A DNA stretch of 20,276 bases from an uncultured Oscillospiraceae bacterium. Its GTDB lineage: Bacteria; Bacillota; Clostridia; Oscillospirales; Oscillospiraceae. Under the pieces are notes generated by a model, which did not search any database, had not been told where the DNA came from, and saw only the letters and a list, made by a program, of their open reading frames with translations. The number at the start of each line of letters is the position of its first letter. Positions within the stretch are counted from its first letter, which is position 1. Where the stretch lies: assembly GCA_944385455.1 (NCBI GenBank), contig CALWXI010000156.1:1-20276 (forward strand), written 5' to 3'. Shown piece by piece: positions 1 through 5,942 of this stretch. The translations under genes were made by a program, and so were the position numbers.

Positions 1-127
1 CATCGCGGTGAACAAGAACGACACCGCTCCCATCTTTGAGATCGCGGACTACGGCATCTGCGGCGACCTGTTCAAGGTCACCCCGATGCTGACGGAGGCC
101 ATCCGGGCCGCCAAGGCTGCGAAGTAA
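1..127 (+). CDS. etfA: Electron transfer flavoprotein alpha subunit, C-terminal end (partial)
   Basis: The window opens inside a reading frame (codons from position 2) that ends in TAA at 125-127. The visible 41 residues include IFEIADYGICGDLFKVTP, which resembles the C-terminal FAD-binding end of EtfA (typically NAPIF..ADYGIVGDLF..VP.L). EtfA and EtfB form the FAD-carrying heterodimer that passes electrons from acyl-CoA dehydrogenases, or bifurcates electrons in butyrate-forming clostridia. Only the tail is visible, so the subtype cannot be told. A strong terminator follows within 10 nt, so this is the last gene of its operon. Confidence 0.85.
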   Translation, partial: IAVNKNDTAPIFEIADYGICGDLFKVTPMLTEAIRAAKAAK

Positions 128-133
128 AAAGCC

Positions 134-178
134 ATATGAAAAGGTCCCTGCCCATTCGGGCAGGGACCTTTTTCATAT
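134..178 (+). terminator. Rho-independent terminator after etfA
   Basis: Near-perfect inverted repeat: the arm at about 134-153 and the arm at about 158-178 pair around the loop ATTC. The core is GGTCCCTGCCC/GGGCAGGGACC, flanked by A-rich and T-rich arms, with TTTTTC on the 3' side. Confidence 0.92.
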
Positions 179-198
179 CGGTGACACCGGGCACAAAG

Positions 199-238
199 AT
201 CTCCCGATACCGTGAAGTGCGGCATCGGGAGATTTTGC
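199..238 (+). terminator. Second terminator-like hairpin between etfA and spoIIAA
   Basis: ATCTCCCGAT (199-208) pairs perfectly with ATCGGGAGAT (224-233) around a 15-nt loop, followed by TTTGCTTTC. It may be a back-up terminator that insulates the sporulation operon from etfA read-through. The T-tract is poor and the loop long, so a leader or regulatory role is also possible. Confidence 0.5.
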
Positions 239-277
239 TTTCAAAACAGCGGAATTTTCCGGGATGTGCGGGCAGAT

Positions 278-310
278 TTGACAAAAAGCAGATAAAGGAC
301 ATGGTATGAT
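278..310 (+). promoter_or_regulatory. Probable spoIIA operon promoter (extended -10)
   Basis: TGGTATGAT at 302-310 is an extended -10 element (TG-n-TATGAT) 56 nt before spoIIAA. A perfect TTGACA lies at 278-283, but the spacer to the -10 is 21 nt, so it is probably not used with standard geometry. In Bacillus spoIIA is driven by sigma-H and Spo0A-P; I could not find a convincing AGGA/GAAT sigma-H pair here. A short inverted repeat GGAAAA/TTTTCC (320-336) lies just downstream. Confidence 0.45.
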
Positions 311-366
311 CACCACATGGGAAAAATCGGTTTTCCAAAGAATGAACCACAAAAGAGGCGGATCAA

Positions 367-672
367 ATGGAAATGCAAATGAAATGTGCCGATCGGAATC
401 TGCTGCTGGAATTTTCCGGGGAATTGGATCACCATGGCGCGAGGAATGCGCTGTGGGAGGTAGAGCAGGCCATTGACGCGGCGCTGCCCAAAAAGCTGGT
501 GCTGGACTTGGGCGGTGTGACTTTTATGGACAGCTCCGGGATTGCCCTGATCCTGCGGGCACAGCAGCGGATGCAGCTGCTGGACGGAGGCCTGCTGGTG
601 TGCAATGTTCCGCCACAAGCAAAACGGGTACTGGATGCTGCCGGGATCGGCCGTCTGGTGACGATACGATAA
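367..672 (+). CDS. spoIIAA: Anti-anti-sigma-F factor SpoIIAA (STAS domain)
   Basis: A 101-residue single STAS-domain protein, the normal length for SpoIIAA. The signature FMDSSGIALILRA (about 53-65) contains the serine phosphorylated by SpoIIAB; by alignment Ser57 corresponds to Bacillus Ser58. Unphosphorylated SpoIIAA binds SpoIIAB and frees sigma-F in the forespore; dephosphorylation is by SpoIIE, not seen here. The start is supported by GAGG at 355-358, 8 nt upstream. spoIIAB begins 18 nt after its stop and sigF follows, the classical operon order, which makes the assignment over other STAS paralogues (such as RsbV) secure. Confidence 0.96.
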   Translation: MEMQMKCADRNLLLEFSGELDHHGARNALWEVEQAIDAALPKKLVLDLGGVTFMDSSGIALILRAQQRMQLLDGGLLVCNVPPQAKRVLDAAGIGRLVTIR

Positions 673-690
673 AAAAGGAGGAGTACATAA

Positions 691-1140
691 ATGAAAACAA
701 AGGCACAAAATGAAGTTCTGATGGAGTTTCCAAGCCGCAGCAGCAACGAGGGCTTTGCCCGTGCGGCAGTGGCGTGTTTTGCCGCGCAGATGGATCCCAC
801 GATGAATGAGCTGGAGGACATCAAGACCGCTGTCAGTGAAGCGGTTACCAATGCCATCGTACATGCTTATCCGGATGCCATCGGAAAAGTGATGGTGAAG
901 GCTCGGATTTGTCCAGGCAACGTGCTGGAGGTGACGGTGAAAGACCATGGCTGCGGGATTCCGGATGTCGATAAGGCCCGGGAGCCGATGTTTACGACTG
1001 GAGGTGAAGAACGCAGCGGAATGGGCTTTACCATTATGGAGAGCTTTATGGATCGCCTGCAGGTGCGGTCTGTGCCGGGACGCGGGACCAGTGTCACCAT
1101 GAAAAAGAAGCTGGCCCCCAGGGCCAATGCGGGGAGATGA
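691..1140 (+). CDS. spoIIAB: Anti-sigma-F factor / serine kinase SpoIIAB
   Basis: A 149-residue GHKL-fold protein that holds sigma-F inactive and phosphorylates SpoIIAA using ATP. Visible Bergerat-fold elements are the N-box EAVTNAIVHAY (50-60, with the Mg-binding Asn and catalytic Glu), the G1 box DHGCGI (85-90) and the G2 box ERSGMGF (107-113). Full length for the family. A strong AAGGAGG (about 675-682) sits 8-9 nt before ATG 691. The stop overlaps the sigF start (ATGA), giving translational coupling that should keep anti-sigma and sigma near equimolar, as the partner-switch requires. Confidence 0.97.
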   Translation: MKTKAQNEVLMEFPSRSSNEGFARAAVACFAAQMDPTMNELEDIKTAVSEAVTNAIVHAYPDAIGKVMVKARICPGNVLEVTVKDHGCGIPDVDKAREPMFTTGGEERSGMGFTIMESFMDRLQVRSVPGRGTSVTMKKKLAPRANAGR

Positions 1141-1841
1141 GCGCGGCGCTGGAACTGCTGCGGGCGGCACAGGAGGGAGACCGGGAAGCCTGTGAGCAGG
1201 CGGTAGTGGAGAATAACGGTCTGATCTGGAGCGTAGTGCGGCGCTATTATGGCCGTGGCGTGGATCCGGAGGATCTCTATCAGCTGGGTTGCCTGGGCTT
1301 TTTGAAAGCGGTCCAGGGATTTGATTTTTCCTATGGGACCTGTTTTTCCACTTATGCCGTTCCCAAGATTGCTGGTGAGATACGGCGCTTTCTGCGGGAT
1401 GATGGATCCATCAAAGTTGGACGCAGTATAAGGGAGCAAGCGCAGACACTTTACAGTATACGCGAGCGCTTGCGCCATCAGCTCGGCCGTGAACCGCTTC
1501 TTTCCGAGTTGTCTGAGGCTGCAGGACTGACGCCGGAAGAGATCGCCCGGATCGACTTGGCCACGGATGCACCGGAATCCCTGCAGCAGGAAGTGGGGGA
1601 TGGACTGACCCTGGAGGGTGTGCTTGGGACGGAAGCGCCGGAAGAGGGACTGGTAGAACGTATTGCGCTGCGAGAGGCCATCGACGGCTTACCTGAGCGG
1701 GAACGCATGACGATCCTTTTGCGGTATTTCAAAGGATTGACTCAGGAGCAAACGGCCCGGATCCTGAAAGTGTCTCAGGTGCAGGTATCCCGGCTGGAGC
1801 GCCGGGGTCTGGAACGGCTGCGCAAGAGCTTTGAGGAGTGA
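1137..1841 (+). CDS. sigF: RNA polymerase sigma-F factor, early forespore
   Basis: A 234-residue sigma-70-family protein. Region 2 spans about 25-88 with DLYQLGCLGFLKAV and FSTYAVPKIAGEIRRFLRDD, region 3 about 90-165, and the region 4 helix-turn-helix about 184-231, ending in VSQVQVSRLERR, typical of SigF/SigB-type factors. Its place immediately after spoIIAB fixes it as sigma-F, which switches on the forespore programme after asymmetric division. ATG 1137 overlaps the spoIIAB stop; the only GA-rich stretch (1131-1136) abuts the start, so translation probably relies on coupling. The last 113 bp are also coded on the opposite strand by a convergent gene ending at 1729, and no terminator is visible between them. 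Confidence 0.96.
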   Translation: MSAALELLRAAQEGDREACEQAVVENNGLIWSVVRRYYGRGVDPEDLYQLGCLGFLKAVQGFDFSYGTCFSTYAVPKIAGEIRRFLRDDGSIKVGRSIREQAQTLYSIRERLRHQLGREPLLSELSEAAGLTPEEIARIDLATDAPESLQQEVGDGLTLEGVLGTEAPEEGLVERIALREAIDGLPERERMTILLRYFKGLTQEQTARILKVSQVQVSRLERRGLERLRKSFEE

Positions 1842-2586
1842 AATAGGTGGCTCCCTGAAACTCCGTCATGGTGGACCAGTAACGCTTGGGCATTTGAGTC
1901 TGTCGGCAGCGGGGGTTATACCGTTCCCGAATGGCAATGGTGTCATAAAACCGTTTCCAAAGCAGGCGGTAACGGGCTTCTGCCGCATCCGGCTGTGCCA
2001 TCTGGAAGTCATCCAGAGGACGGATGCAAGCCTGACCCGAAGCATAGAGCAGTACTTCCCGGTGAGTACGGTCATAGAGGAAAAATCGGTCCCCGACATA
2101 ACGGGCACAGAAGTGATGCCGCAGCAAAGGGAGGACTCGATTCTTGGGTCTGATCTCCCCGCCCAGGACATCTCCCAGTTGTGAAAATCGGACAAAACCC
2201 TTTAGAAGGTGCACTTCTCCTTCCAGGTGGCGGACCGCCCGGAGCACAGGGTATAGGGTTTCGTCGGAAGGATCCCGCAAAAAGCCGCTGCCCTGTTCCA
2301 GAAGCTTCACAATCAGGTGATACATCCGCAGTTCCCGCTGAGGAAGACAGGTGAGAAAACATTTTCGGAGCAGAGAAGCTGCATAGGGAGAACACTTTAC
2401 AAGCTTTCGGTAGACGCGCTCTGCGTGGTTTCGATCTGTGACGATGCCGCGTGTATCAAAGAGTGCGGGAACAGAGTCCTCATCGCAGCAGATCGCGGTG
2501 GGGACTTCTTTGTATACATAGCTGTCAAAGACACAGCACAAAAAACCCTGAAAGCTGCCGTCGTAGAGATAGATCATTTCGTTCAT
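1729..2586 (-). CDS. TIGR03915/DUF4130-family probable DNA metabolism protein
   Basis: A 285-residue protein recognised by its start (a YLYDGSFQGFLCCVF segment), by the central KGFVRFSQLGD and FCARYVGDRFFLYDRTHRE segments, and by PKRYWSTMTEF near the end. These match my memory of TIGR03915/DUF4130, a family nearly always encoded next to a radical-SAM protein of TIGR03916 and sometimes fused to a uracil-DNA-glycosylase-like domain. No such fusion is present here. No activity is established for the family. ATG 2586 has AGGAGG 6-7 nt upstream and lies 11 nt after the radical-SAM stop, so the two are cotranscribed. About 37 codons after the usual MTEF end form a Pro/Ala/Ser-rich tail read antisense to the 3' end of sigF; the tail may simply reflect loss of an earlier stop. 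Confidence 0.85.
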   Translation of the reverse strand: MNEMIYLYDGSFQGFLCCVFDSYVYKEVPTAICCDEDSVPALFDTRGIVTDRNHAERVYRKLVKCSPYAASLLRKCFLTCLPQRELRMYHLIVKLLEQGSGFLRDPSDETLYPVLRAVRHLEGEVHLLKGFVRFSQLGDVLGGEIRPKNRVLPLLRHHFCARYVGDRFFLYDRTHREVLLYASGQACIRPLDDFQMAQPDAAEARYRLLWKRFYDTIAIRERYNPRCRQTQMPKRYWSTMTEFQGATYFTPQSSCAAVPDPGAPAGIPAPETLSGSGPFAPESIL

Positions 2587-2597
2587 GTGCGGCCTCC

Positions 2598-3857
2598 TTA
2601 GGCCATGGCGTCAAAAAGGGAGAGCTGCTGGAAATCTGGGACTGAATTCTCAACAGTGATGAGCCGCCGGAGCAGGCTGTCCTGTGTAAAACGCAATCCC
2701 TCCGGCAGTTTGCCGGAGGCGGTGAGAAAATATTGAGCCCGTTTCATAACGACTCCCAGGCGAGGCAGCTGCTCCGGGCGGAGGCTGCCGGTCCGGCGGG
2801 CGGCGAGAATACGGCGGGCGGAGGTCATGCCGATGCCGGGTACCCGCAGCAGCGCCTCGTAGTCGGCGGTGTTCACCTCCACCGGAAAGAACTCCGGATG
2901 CGCCACGGCCCAGCTGCATTTGGGATCCAGCCGGATGTCAAAGTCCGGGTGCTGCTCATCCAGCAGTTCTTCCGCTCGGAAACCGTAGAAACGCAGCAGC
3001 CAATCCGCCTGGTAAAGGCGATGCTCCCGAAGCAGGGGGGGCTTGACGGTCTTGGCCGGCAGAAGGGCATGTTCCACTACCGGAACATAGGCGGAATAGA
3101 ACACGCGTTTGAGCCGATACTGCCGGTAGAGCGCCTGGGTCAGCCGCAGGATGTGGAAATCACTGTCTGGTGTGGCGCCCACGATCAGCTGGGTGCTCTG
3201 GCCGGCTGGTGCGAAGCGGGGCGCATGTCGGTATTTGACCAACTCTTCTTTGCTTTGGAGGTTCCGAGTGCGGATCTGCCGCATGGGAGCCAGGATCGCC
3301 TCCTTGGTCTTGTCCGGGGCCAGGGTCCGCAGACCTGTCTCGGAAGGGAGCTCAATGTTGACACTGAGACGGTCTGCCAGCAGTCCCAGCTGTTCCACCA
3401 GTTCCGGCGCGGTACCCGGGATGGCTTTGGCGTGGATATAGCCGTTGAAGCGGTATTTCTCCCGCAGCAGACGCAGGGTCCGGATCATCAGTCCCGTGGT
3501 ATCGTCCGGGCTGCGGAAGACGCCGGAGGAGAGGAACAGACCTTCGATATAGTTGCGGCGGTAGAAGCCGATGGTCAGGTCGGCCAGTTCTTCCGGCGTG
3601 AAAGCGGCGCGTGGGGTGTCGTTGCTGCGGCGGTTCACACAATACTTGCAGTCGTAGATGCAGCGATTGGTCATCAGGACCTTGAGCAGTGTGACGCACC
3701 GGCCGTCCGCGGAGAAGGAATGGCAGCATCCGGCCACGGAGGAAGAGGTGTTTCCGATCATCCCTTTTTTGGCCGTGCGGTTTCCGCCGCTGGAGGTACA
3801 GGCCGCGTCATATTTGGCCGCGTCGGTGAGGATCGTCAGCTTTTCCAGCACATCCAT
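2598..3857 (-). CDS. Putative DNA modification/repair radical SAM protein (TIGR03916-like)
   Basis: A 419-residue radical-SAM enzyme. The CxxxCxxC 4Fe-4S motif is C66-IYD-C70-KY-C73. Additional cysteines lie near the N-terminus (C20, C44, C45, C54), and a helix-hairpin-helix DNA-binding motif with VPGIGMTSARRILAARR lies at about 328-353. This layout, with the N-terminal MDVLEKLTILTDAAKYDAACTSSG-like start and C-terminal QQLSLFDAMA, fits TIGR03916; the reaction is unknown. ATG 3857 is preferred over the longer frame to 3902 because AGAGGG lies about 9 nt upstream and the family starts there. It begins 4 nt after the stop of the small membrane protein and is followed after 11 nt by its TIGR03915 partner, all under the LexA-box promoter at 4022-4050. 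Confidence 0.88.
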   Translation of the reverse strand: MDVLEKLTILTDAAKYDAACTSSGGNRTAKKGMIGNTSSSVAGCCHSFSADGRCVTLLKVLMTNRCIYDCKYCVNRRSNDTPRAAFTPEELADLTIGFYRRNYIEGLFLSSGVFRSPDDTTGLMIRTLRLLREKYRFNGYIHAKAIPGTAPELVEQLGLLADRLSVNIELPSETGLRTLAPDKTKEAILAPMRQIRTRNLQSKEELVKYRHAPRFAPAGQSTQLIVGATPDSDFHILRLTQALYRQYRLKRVFYSAYVPVVEHALLPAKTVKPPLLREHRLYQADWLLRFYGFRAEELLDEQHPDFDIRLDPKCSWAVAHPEFFPVEVNTADYEALLRVPGIGMTSARRILAARRTGSLRPEQLPRLGVVMKRAQYFLTASGKLPEGLRFTQDSLLRRLITVENSVPDFQQLSLFDAMA

Positions 3858-3861
3858 GGCA

Positions 3862-3981
3862 TTACCGCCCTCTGTGCCGTGCGGACCTGGCAGGGCGCTC
3901 AATGAAGTCGATGAAGCGGAAGAGCTGTGCGGTGAGGAATGCCGCGCCCACCAGTACGAAAAAAAGCGTCCATCCAGTCAT
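3862..3981 (-). CDS. 39-residue single-span membrane protein, first gene of the SOS operon
   Basis: ATG 3981 is preceded by a consensus AGGAGG (3990-3995, 8 nt spacing), and the stop TAA is at 3862-3864. The product has one strongly hydrophobic segment (about residues 4-24, LFFVLVGAAFLTAQLF) and a very basic tail (RPARSARHRGR), which predicts N-out/C-in topology. I recognise no family. It is the first gene behind a promoter with three LexA-like boxes and is spaced 4 nt from the radical-SAM gene, whose ribosome binding site lies in its end. By analogy only, SOS-induced membrane microproteins such as SidA of Caulobacter block cell division. A longer in-frame start upstream (4050) would lie inside the promoter and is rejected. 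Confidence 0.7.
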   Translation of the reverse strand: MTGWTLFFVLVGAAFLTAQLFRFIDFIERPARSARHRGR

Positions 3982-3999
3982 GACAAATACCTCCTGATA

Positions 4000-4013
4000 G
4001 AAACGTTTGTTCG
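4000..4013 (-). promoter_or_regulatory. LexA (SOS) box, promoter-proximal
   Basis: Read on the minus strand this is CGAACAAACGTTTC, a full match to the Gram-positive LexA consensus CGAACRNRYGTTYC. It lies just downstream of the expected transcription start (about 4015) and upstream of the ribosome binding site of the 39-residue gene. Confidence 0.85.
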
Positions 4014-4021
4014 ATACCATT

Positions 4022-4050
4022 ACTATAAATCGAACGAATGTTTCTGTCAA
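4022..4050 (-). promoter_or_regulatory. Sigma-A promoter of the SOS operon
   Basis: On the minus strand a perfect TTGACA (-35, plus-strand 4045-4050) and TATAGT (-10, plus-strand 4022-4027) are separated by exactly 17 nt. It should be a strong promoter that needs tight repression, consistent with the three LexA-like boxes at 4000-4071. The predicted leader to ATG 3981 is about 34 nt. Confidence 0.85.
4031..4044. promoter_or_regulatory. LexA (SOS) box, inside the promoter spacer
   Basis: CGAACGAATGTTTC on the plus strand is a full match to CGAACRNRYGTTYC. It fills the 17-nt spacer between the -35 and -10 of the minus-strand promoter, so bound repressor would block RNA polymerase directly. Confidence 0.88.
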
Positions 4051-4057
4051 GAGAAAT

Positions 4058-4071
4058 CGAACAAATATTCG
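4058..4071. promoter_or_regulatory. Third, weaker LexA-like box
   Basis: CGAACAAATATTCG is a palindrome-like site with two departures from CGAACRNRYGTTYC. It lies just upstream of the -35 hexamer and abuts the T-tract of the ltaE terminator. Its spacing to the middle box (27 nt start to start) could allow cooperative occupancy. Confidence 0.6.
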
Positions 4072-4098
4072 AAAAACTCCCGCCCAACCGGGCGGGAG
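4071..4098 (-). terminator. Terminator of ltaE
   Basis: CTCCCGCCC (4077-4085) and GGGCGGGAG (4090-4098) form a 9-bp GC stem around AACC. On the minus strand the hairpin is followed by TTTTTC. It ends ltaE and separates it from the SOS promoter just downstream. Confidence 0.88.
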
Positions 4099-4108
4099 CC
4101 AAAGGTCA

Positions 4109-5140
4109 TCAGCGTATGGGGAGCAGGGCGGAAAGGCTGTTCAAAAACGCATCCACCGCCTGGGGCGGGGTAGCCCAGCTGGTGACCAGCCGGATGCAGG
4201 TACGGTCCGGACCCTCCGGGTGATCTGTTTCAAATTCATAGCCTGCGGTCTTCAGGGCCTCTATGGTGGAATTGGAGAGGATCACGAACTGCTGGTTGGA
4301 AGGGGAGTCCCAGGCCGCGGGACATCCCAAAGCTTCCAGACCCTGCCGAAGCCGCTGCGCCATCTCATTGGCGTGCCGGGCAAGATCGAAATAGAGCCCT
4401 TCCTTCAGCAGGGCCTGGAACTGCACTCCCAGCAGCCGTCCCTTGGCCAGCACGGCACCCCGCTGCTTCATGTGCCAGCGGAAACGGGGACAGGGCGAGG
4501 CGAGGATCAGGGCCTCCCCGAAGAGGGCGCCGTTTTTAGTGCCCCCGATGGAAAAGGCGTCGGTCAGGGAGGCCAGATCCGGCAGCGTCACATCCGCGCC
4601 GGAGCAGGTAAGGGCGGATCCCAGCCGGGCACCGTCCAGATACAAAAGAAGACCATGGGAGTCACAGCAGCGCCGCAGGGCCGTCAGTTCCGCCTTGGTG
4701 TAGACGGTACCGGTCTCCGTGGTGTCGGAGATATAAACCAGCCGGGGGATGACCATGTGTTCGGAGCTGTGGGAACGCACCACGGACTCCACCATCTCAC
4801 AGGAGACCTTTCCGTCAGGGGAAGGAACAGCGCAGACCTTGTGGCCGGTGGCTTCGATGGCGCCGGCCTCGTGAACACTGATATGGCCGGTATGGGCGGC
4901 GATCACTGCCTCGCAGGGCTGCAGCAGCGCGTCGATGGTCACCAGATTGGTTTGAGTGCCGCCGGTCAGAAAATGGACTTCGGCCTCCGGCGCACGGCAG
5001 AGGGTACGGATCTGGGCCGCGGCTTCCAGACAAAATGGGTCCAAACCGTAGCCGCAGGTCTGAGCGGCGTTGGTCTGGGCGAGTGCCCGGAGGACGTTGG
5101 GATGGGCGCCCTCGCTGTAATCGTTTCGAAAACTGTACAT
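4109..5140 (-). CDS. ltaE: Low-specificity L-threonine aldolase-type PLP lyase
   Basis: A 343-residue fold-type-I PLP enzyme of the threonine aldolase/beta-eliminating lyase family, which cleaves L-threonine or L-allo-threonine to glycine and acetaldehyde. Visible features are SFRNDYSEGAHP at the N-terminus, FLTGGTQTNL (58-66, cofactor phosphate binding), HTGHISVHEAGA (83-94), LDGAR (168-172, Asp binding the PLP pyridine) and the Schiff-base lysine K202 in SIGGTKNGALFGE. Full length. ATG 5140 has only a modest AGAAGG-type ribosome site. It is transcribed alone from a promoter overlapping that of the divergent lipoprotein gene and ends at the hairpin at 4071-4098. Substrate stereochemistry cannot be read from sequence. 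Confidence 0.9.
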   Translation of the reverse strand: MYSFRNDYSEGAHPNVLRALAQTNAAQTCGYGLDPFCLEAAAQIRTLCRAPEAEVHFLTGGTQTNLVTIDALLQPCEAVIAAHTGHISVHEAGAIEATGHKVCAVPSPDGKVSCEMVESVVRSHSSEHMVIPRLVYISDTTETGTVYTKAELTALRRCCDSHGLLLYLDGARLGSALTCSGADVTLPDLASLTDAFSIGGTKNGALFGEALILASPCPRFRWHMKQRGAVLAKGRLLGVQFQALLKEGLYFDLARHANEMAQRLRQGLEALGCPAAWDSPSNQQFVILSNSTIEALKTAGYEFETDHPEGPDRTCIRLVTSWATPPQAVDAFLNSLSALLPIR

Positions 5141-5202
5141 GATGATGGCCCGCCTTCTTCAAAAAATGACAAAAACAGGAGAAAACTGTTACGGAATTGA
5201 TG

Positions 5203-5231
5203 TTGCAATCATACCGCGCTTCGAGTATAAA
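5203..5231 (+). promoter_or_regulatory. Probable promoter of the DUF4358 lipoprotein
   Basis: TTGCAA (5203-5208) and TATAAA (5226-5231) with a 17-nt spacer. It would give a leader of about 110 nt before ATG 5352. A second -10-like TATGAT is at 5313-5318 but lacks a clear -35. Confidence 0.5.
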
Positions 5232-5236
5232 TGCAA
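5208..5236 (-). promoter_or_regulatory. Probable ltaE promoter
   Basis: On the minus strand TTGCAT (plus 5231-5236) and TATGAT (plus 5208-5213) are 17 nt apart, about 65 nt before ATG 5140. It is interleaved with the divergent promoter at 5203-5231. Confidence 0.55.
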
Positions 5237-5351
5237 GAAGGGGGAAAGAAATCCGCTGCGGCGGGGGATACTGGTGAAAAAGGGGGGGAACTTTTTCGCG
5301 ATGTTCCCCGTCTATGATACAGAAATACACCGATCAGAAAGGATACGAACG

Positions 5352-5873
5352 ATGAAAAAATGGATGACATTGGCCCTGGCGGTCCTGATGCTCACCGGTT
5401 TGCTGGCCGGCTGCGGCTCCAACAAGGCGGAGGGGCCTGCCGAGGAGTCTGATGTGGCGCTGGAAAGCTTTTATGCGGGCCTTGCGGAGGAGTATCACTG
5501 GAGCGAGGACCCTGAGCAAAGCGACGAGAACGATCTGCTGATGAGTCCCATCGACGGCGAGATGCTGGAGAGCTATTACCCCGGGCTCAGCGACCTGGCC
5601 ACCAAGCAGCTTGTGGCCAAGATGCCGCTGATGAGCTCCGTGGTCAATGAGATCGTGTTGGTCCAGTGTGAGACGGAGGAGGATGCCAAGGCAGCTGCCG
5701 CCATTTTGCAGGATCGTGTGGACGCCCAGGCTGAGGGCGGCGCCTGGTATCCCGAGTCCATGGAGGCCTGGGGCAAGGCCAGTGTGATTCAGCAGGGCGC
5801 ATATGTGGCCATGATTGCGTCGGCAGAGCATCAAAGCGAGATCGAAGAGGCGTTCAATGCGCAGTTTGCCTGA
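5352..5873 (+). CDS. DUF4358-like lipoprotein
   Basis: A 173-residue exported protein with a clear type II signal peptide: MKKW, a hydrophobic stretch and the lipobox LAGC with Cys21 as lipidation site. The mature part is acidic (EESDVALESFY, EEYHWSEDPEQSDEND) and resembles DUF4358 proteins common in Clostridia, whose function is unknown. Recognisable elements are YYPGLSDL..KQLVAKMPLMSSVVNEIVLVQ and a helix rich in E/A (ETEEDAKAAAAILQDRV). ATG 5352 has AAAGGA 8 nt upstream; the frame is open further upstream, but that would bury the signal peptide. The MBOAT gene begins 70 nt after the stop, with a weak hairpin between. Confidence 0.8.
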   Translation: MKKWMTLALAVLMLTGLLAGCGSNKAEGPAEESDVALESFYAGLAEEYHWSEDPEQSDENDLLMSPIDGEMLESYYPGLSDLATKQLVAKMPLMSSVVNEIVLVQCETEEDAKAAAAILQDRVDAQAEGGAWYPESMEAWGKASVIQQGAYVAMIASAEHQSEIEEAFNAQFA

Positions 5874-5889
5874 TGTGAACAGCAGGGAA

Positions 5890-5925
5890 AGCGGTCGCGG
5901 CATCGCCGTGGCCGCTCCTTTTTGG
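5890..5925 (+). terminator. Weak terminator-like hairpin between lipoprotein and MBOAT genes
   Basis: AGCGGTCGCGGC and GCCGTGGCCGCT pair along their whole length (two G-U pairs) around a 3-nt loop, followed by CCTTTTTGGG. The T-tract is short and the next ribosome binding site follows at once, so partial read-through into the MBOAT gene is plausible. Confidence 0.6.
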
Positions 5926-5942
5926 GAAGGAGGGATGTCCCG

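Noticed and set aside
320..336. GGAAAA/TTTTCC inverted repeat as an operator
   Set aside because: Too short and A/T-simple to support a specific regulator; no match to a Spo0A or LexA box.
2733..3905. A 390-codon plus-strand frame opposite the radical-SAM gene
   Set aside because: Gly/Gln/Val-rich mirror composition without motifs, while the minus strand has the CxxxCxxC and HhH motifs.
3862..4050. A 62-residue version of the SOS membrane protein starting at 4050
   Set aside because: That start lies in the -35 hexamer of the promoter; the ATG at 3981 has a perfect AGGAGG.
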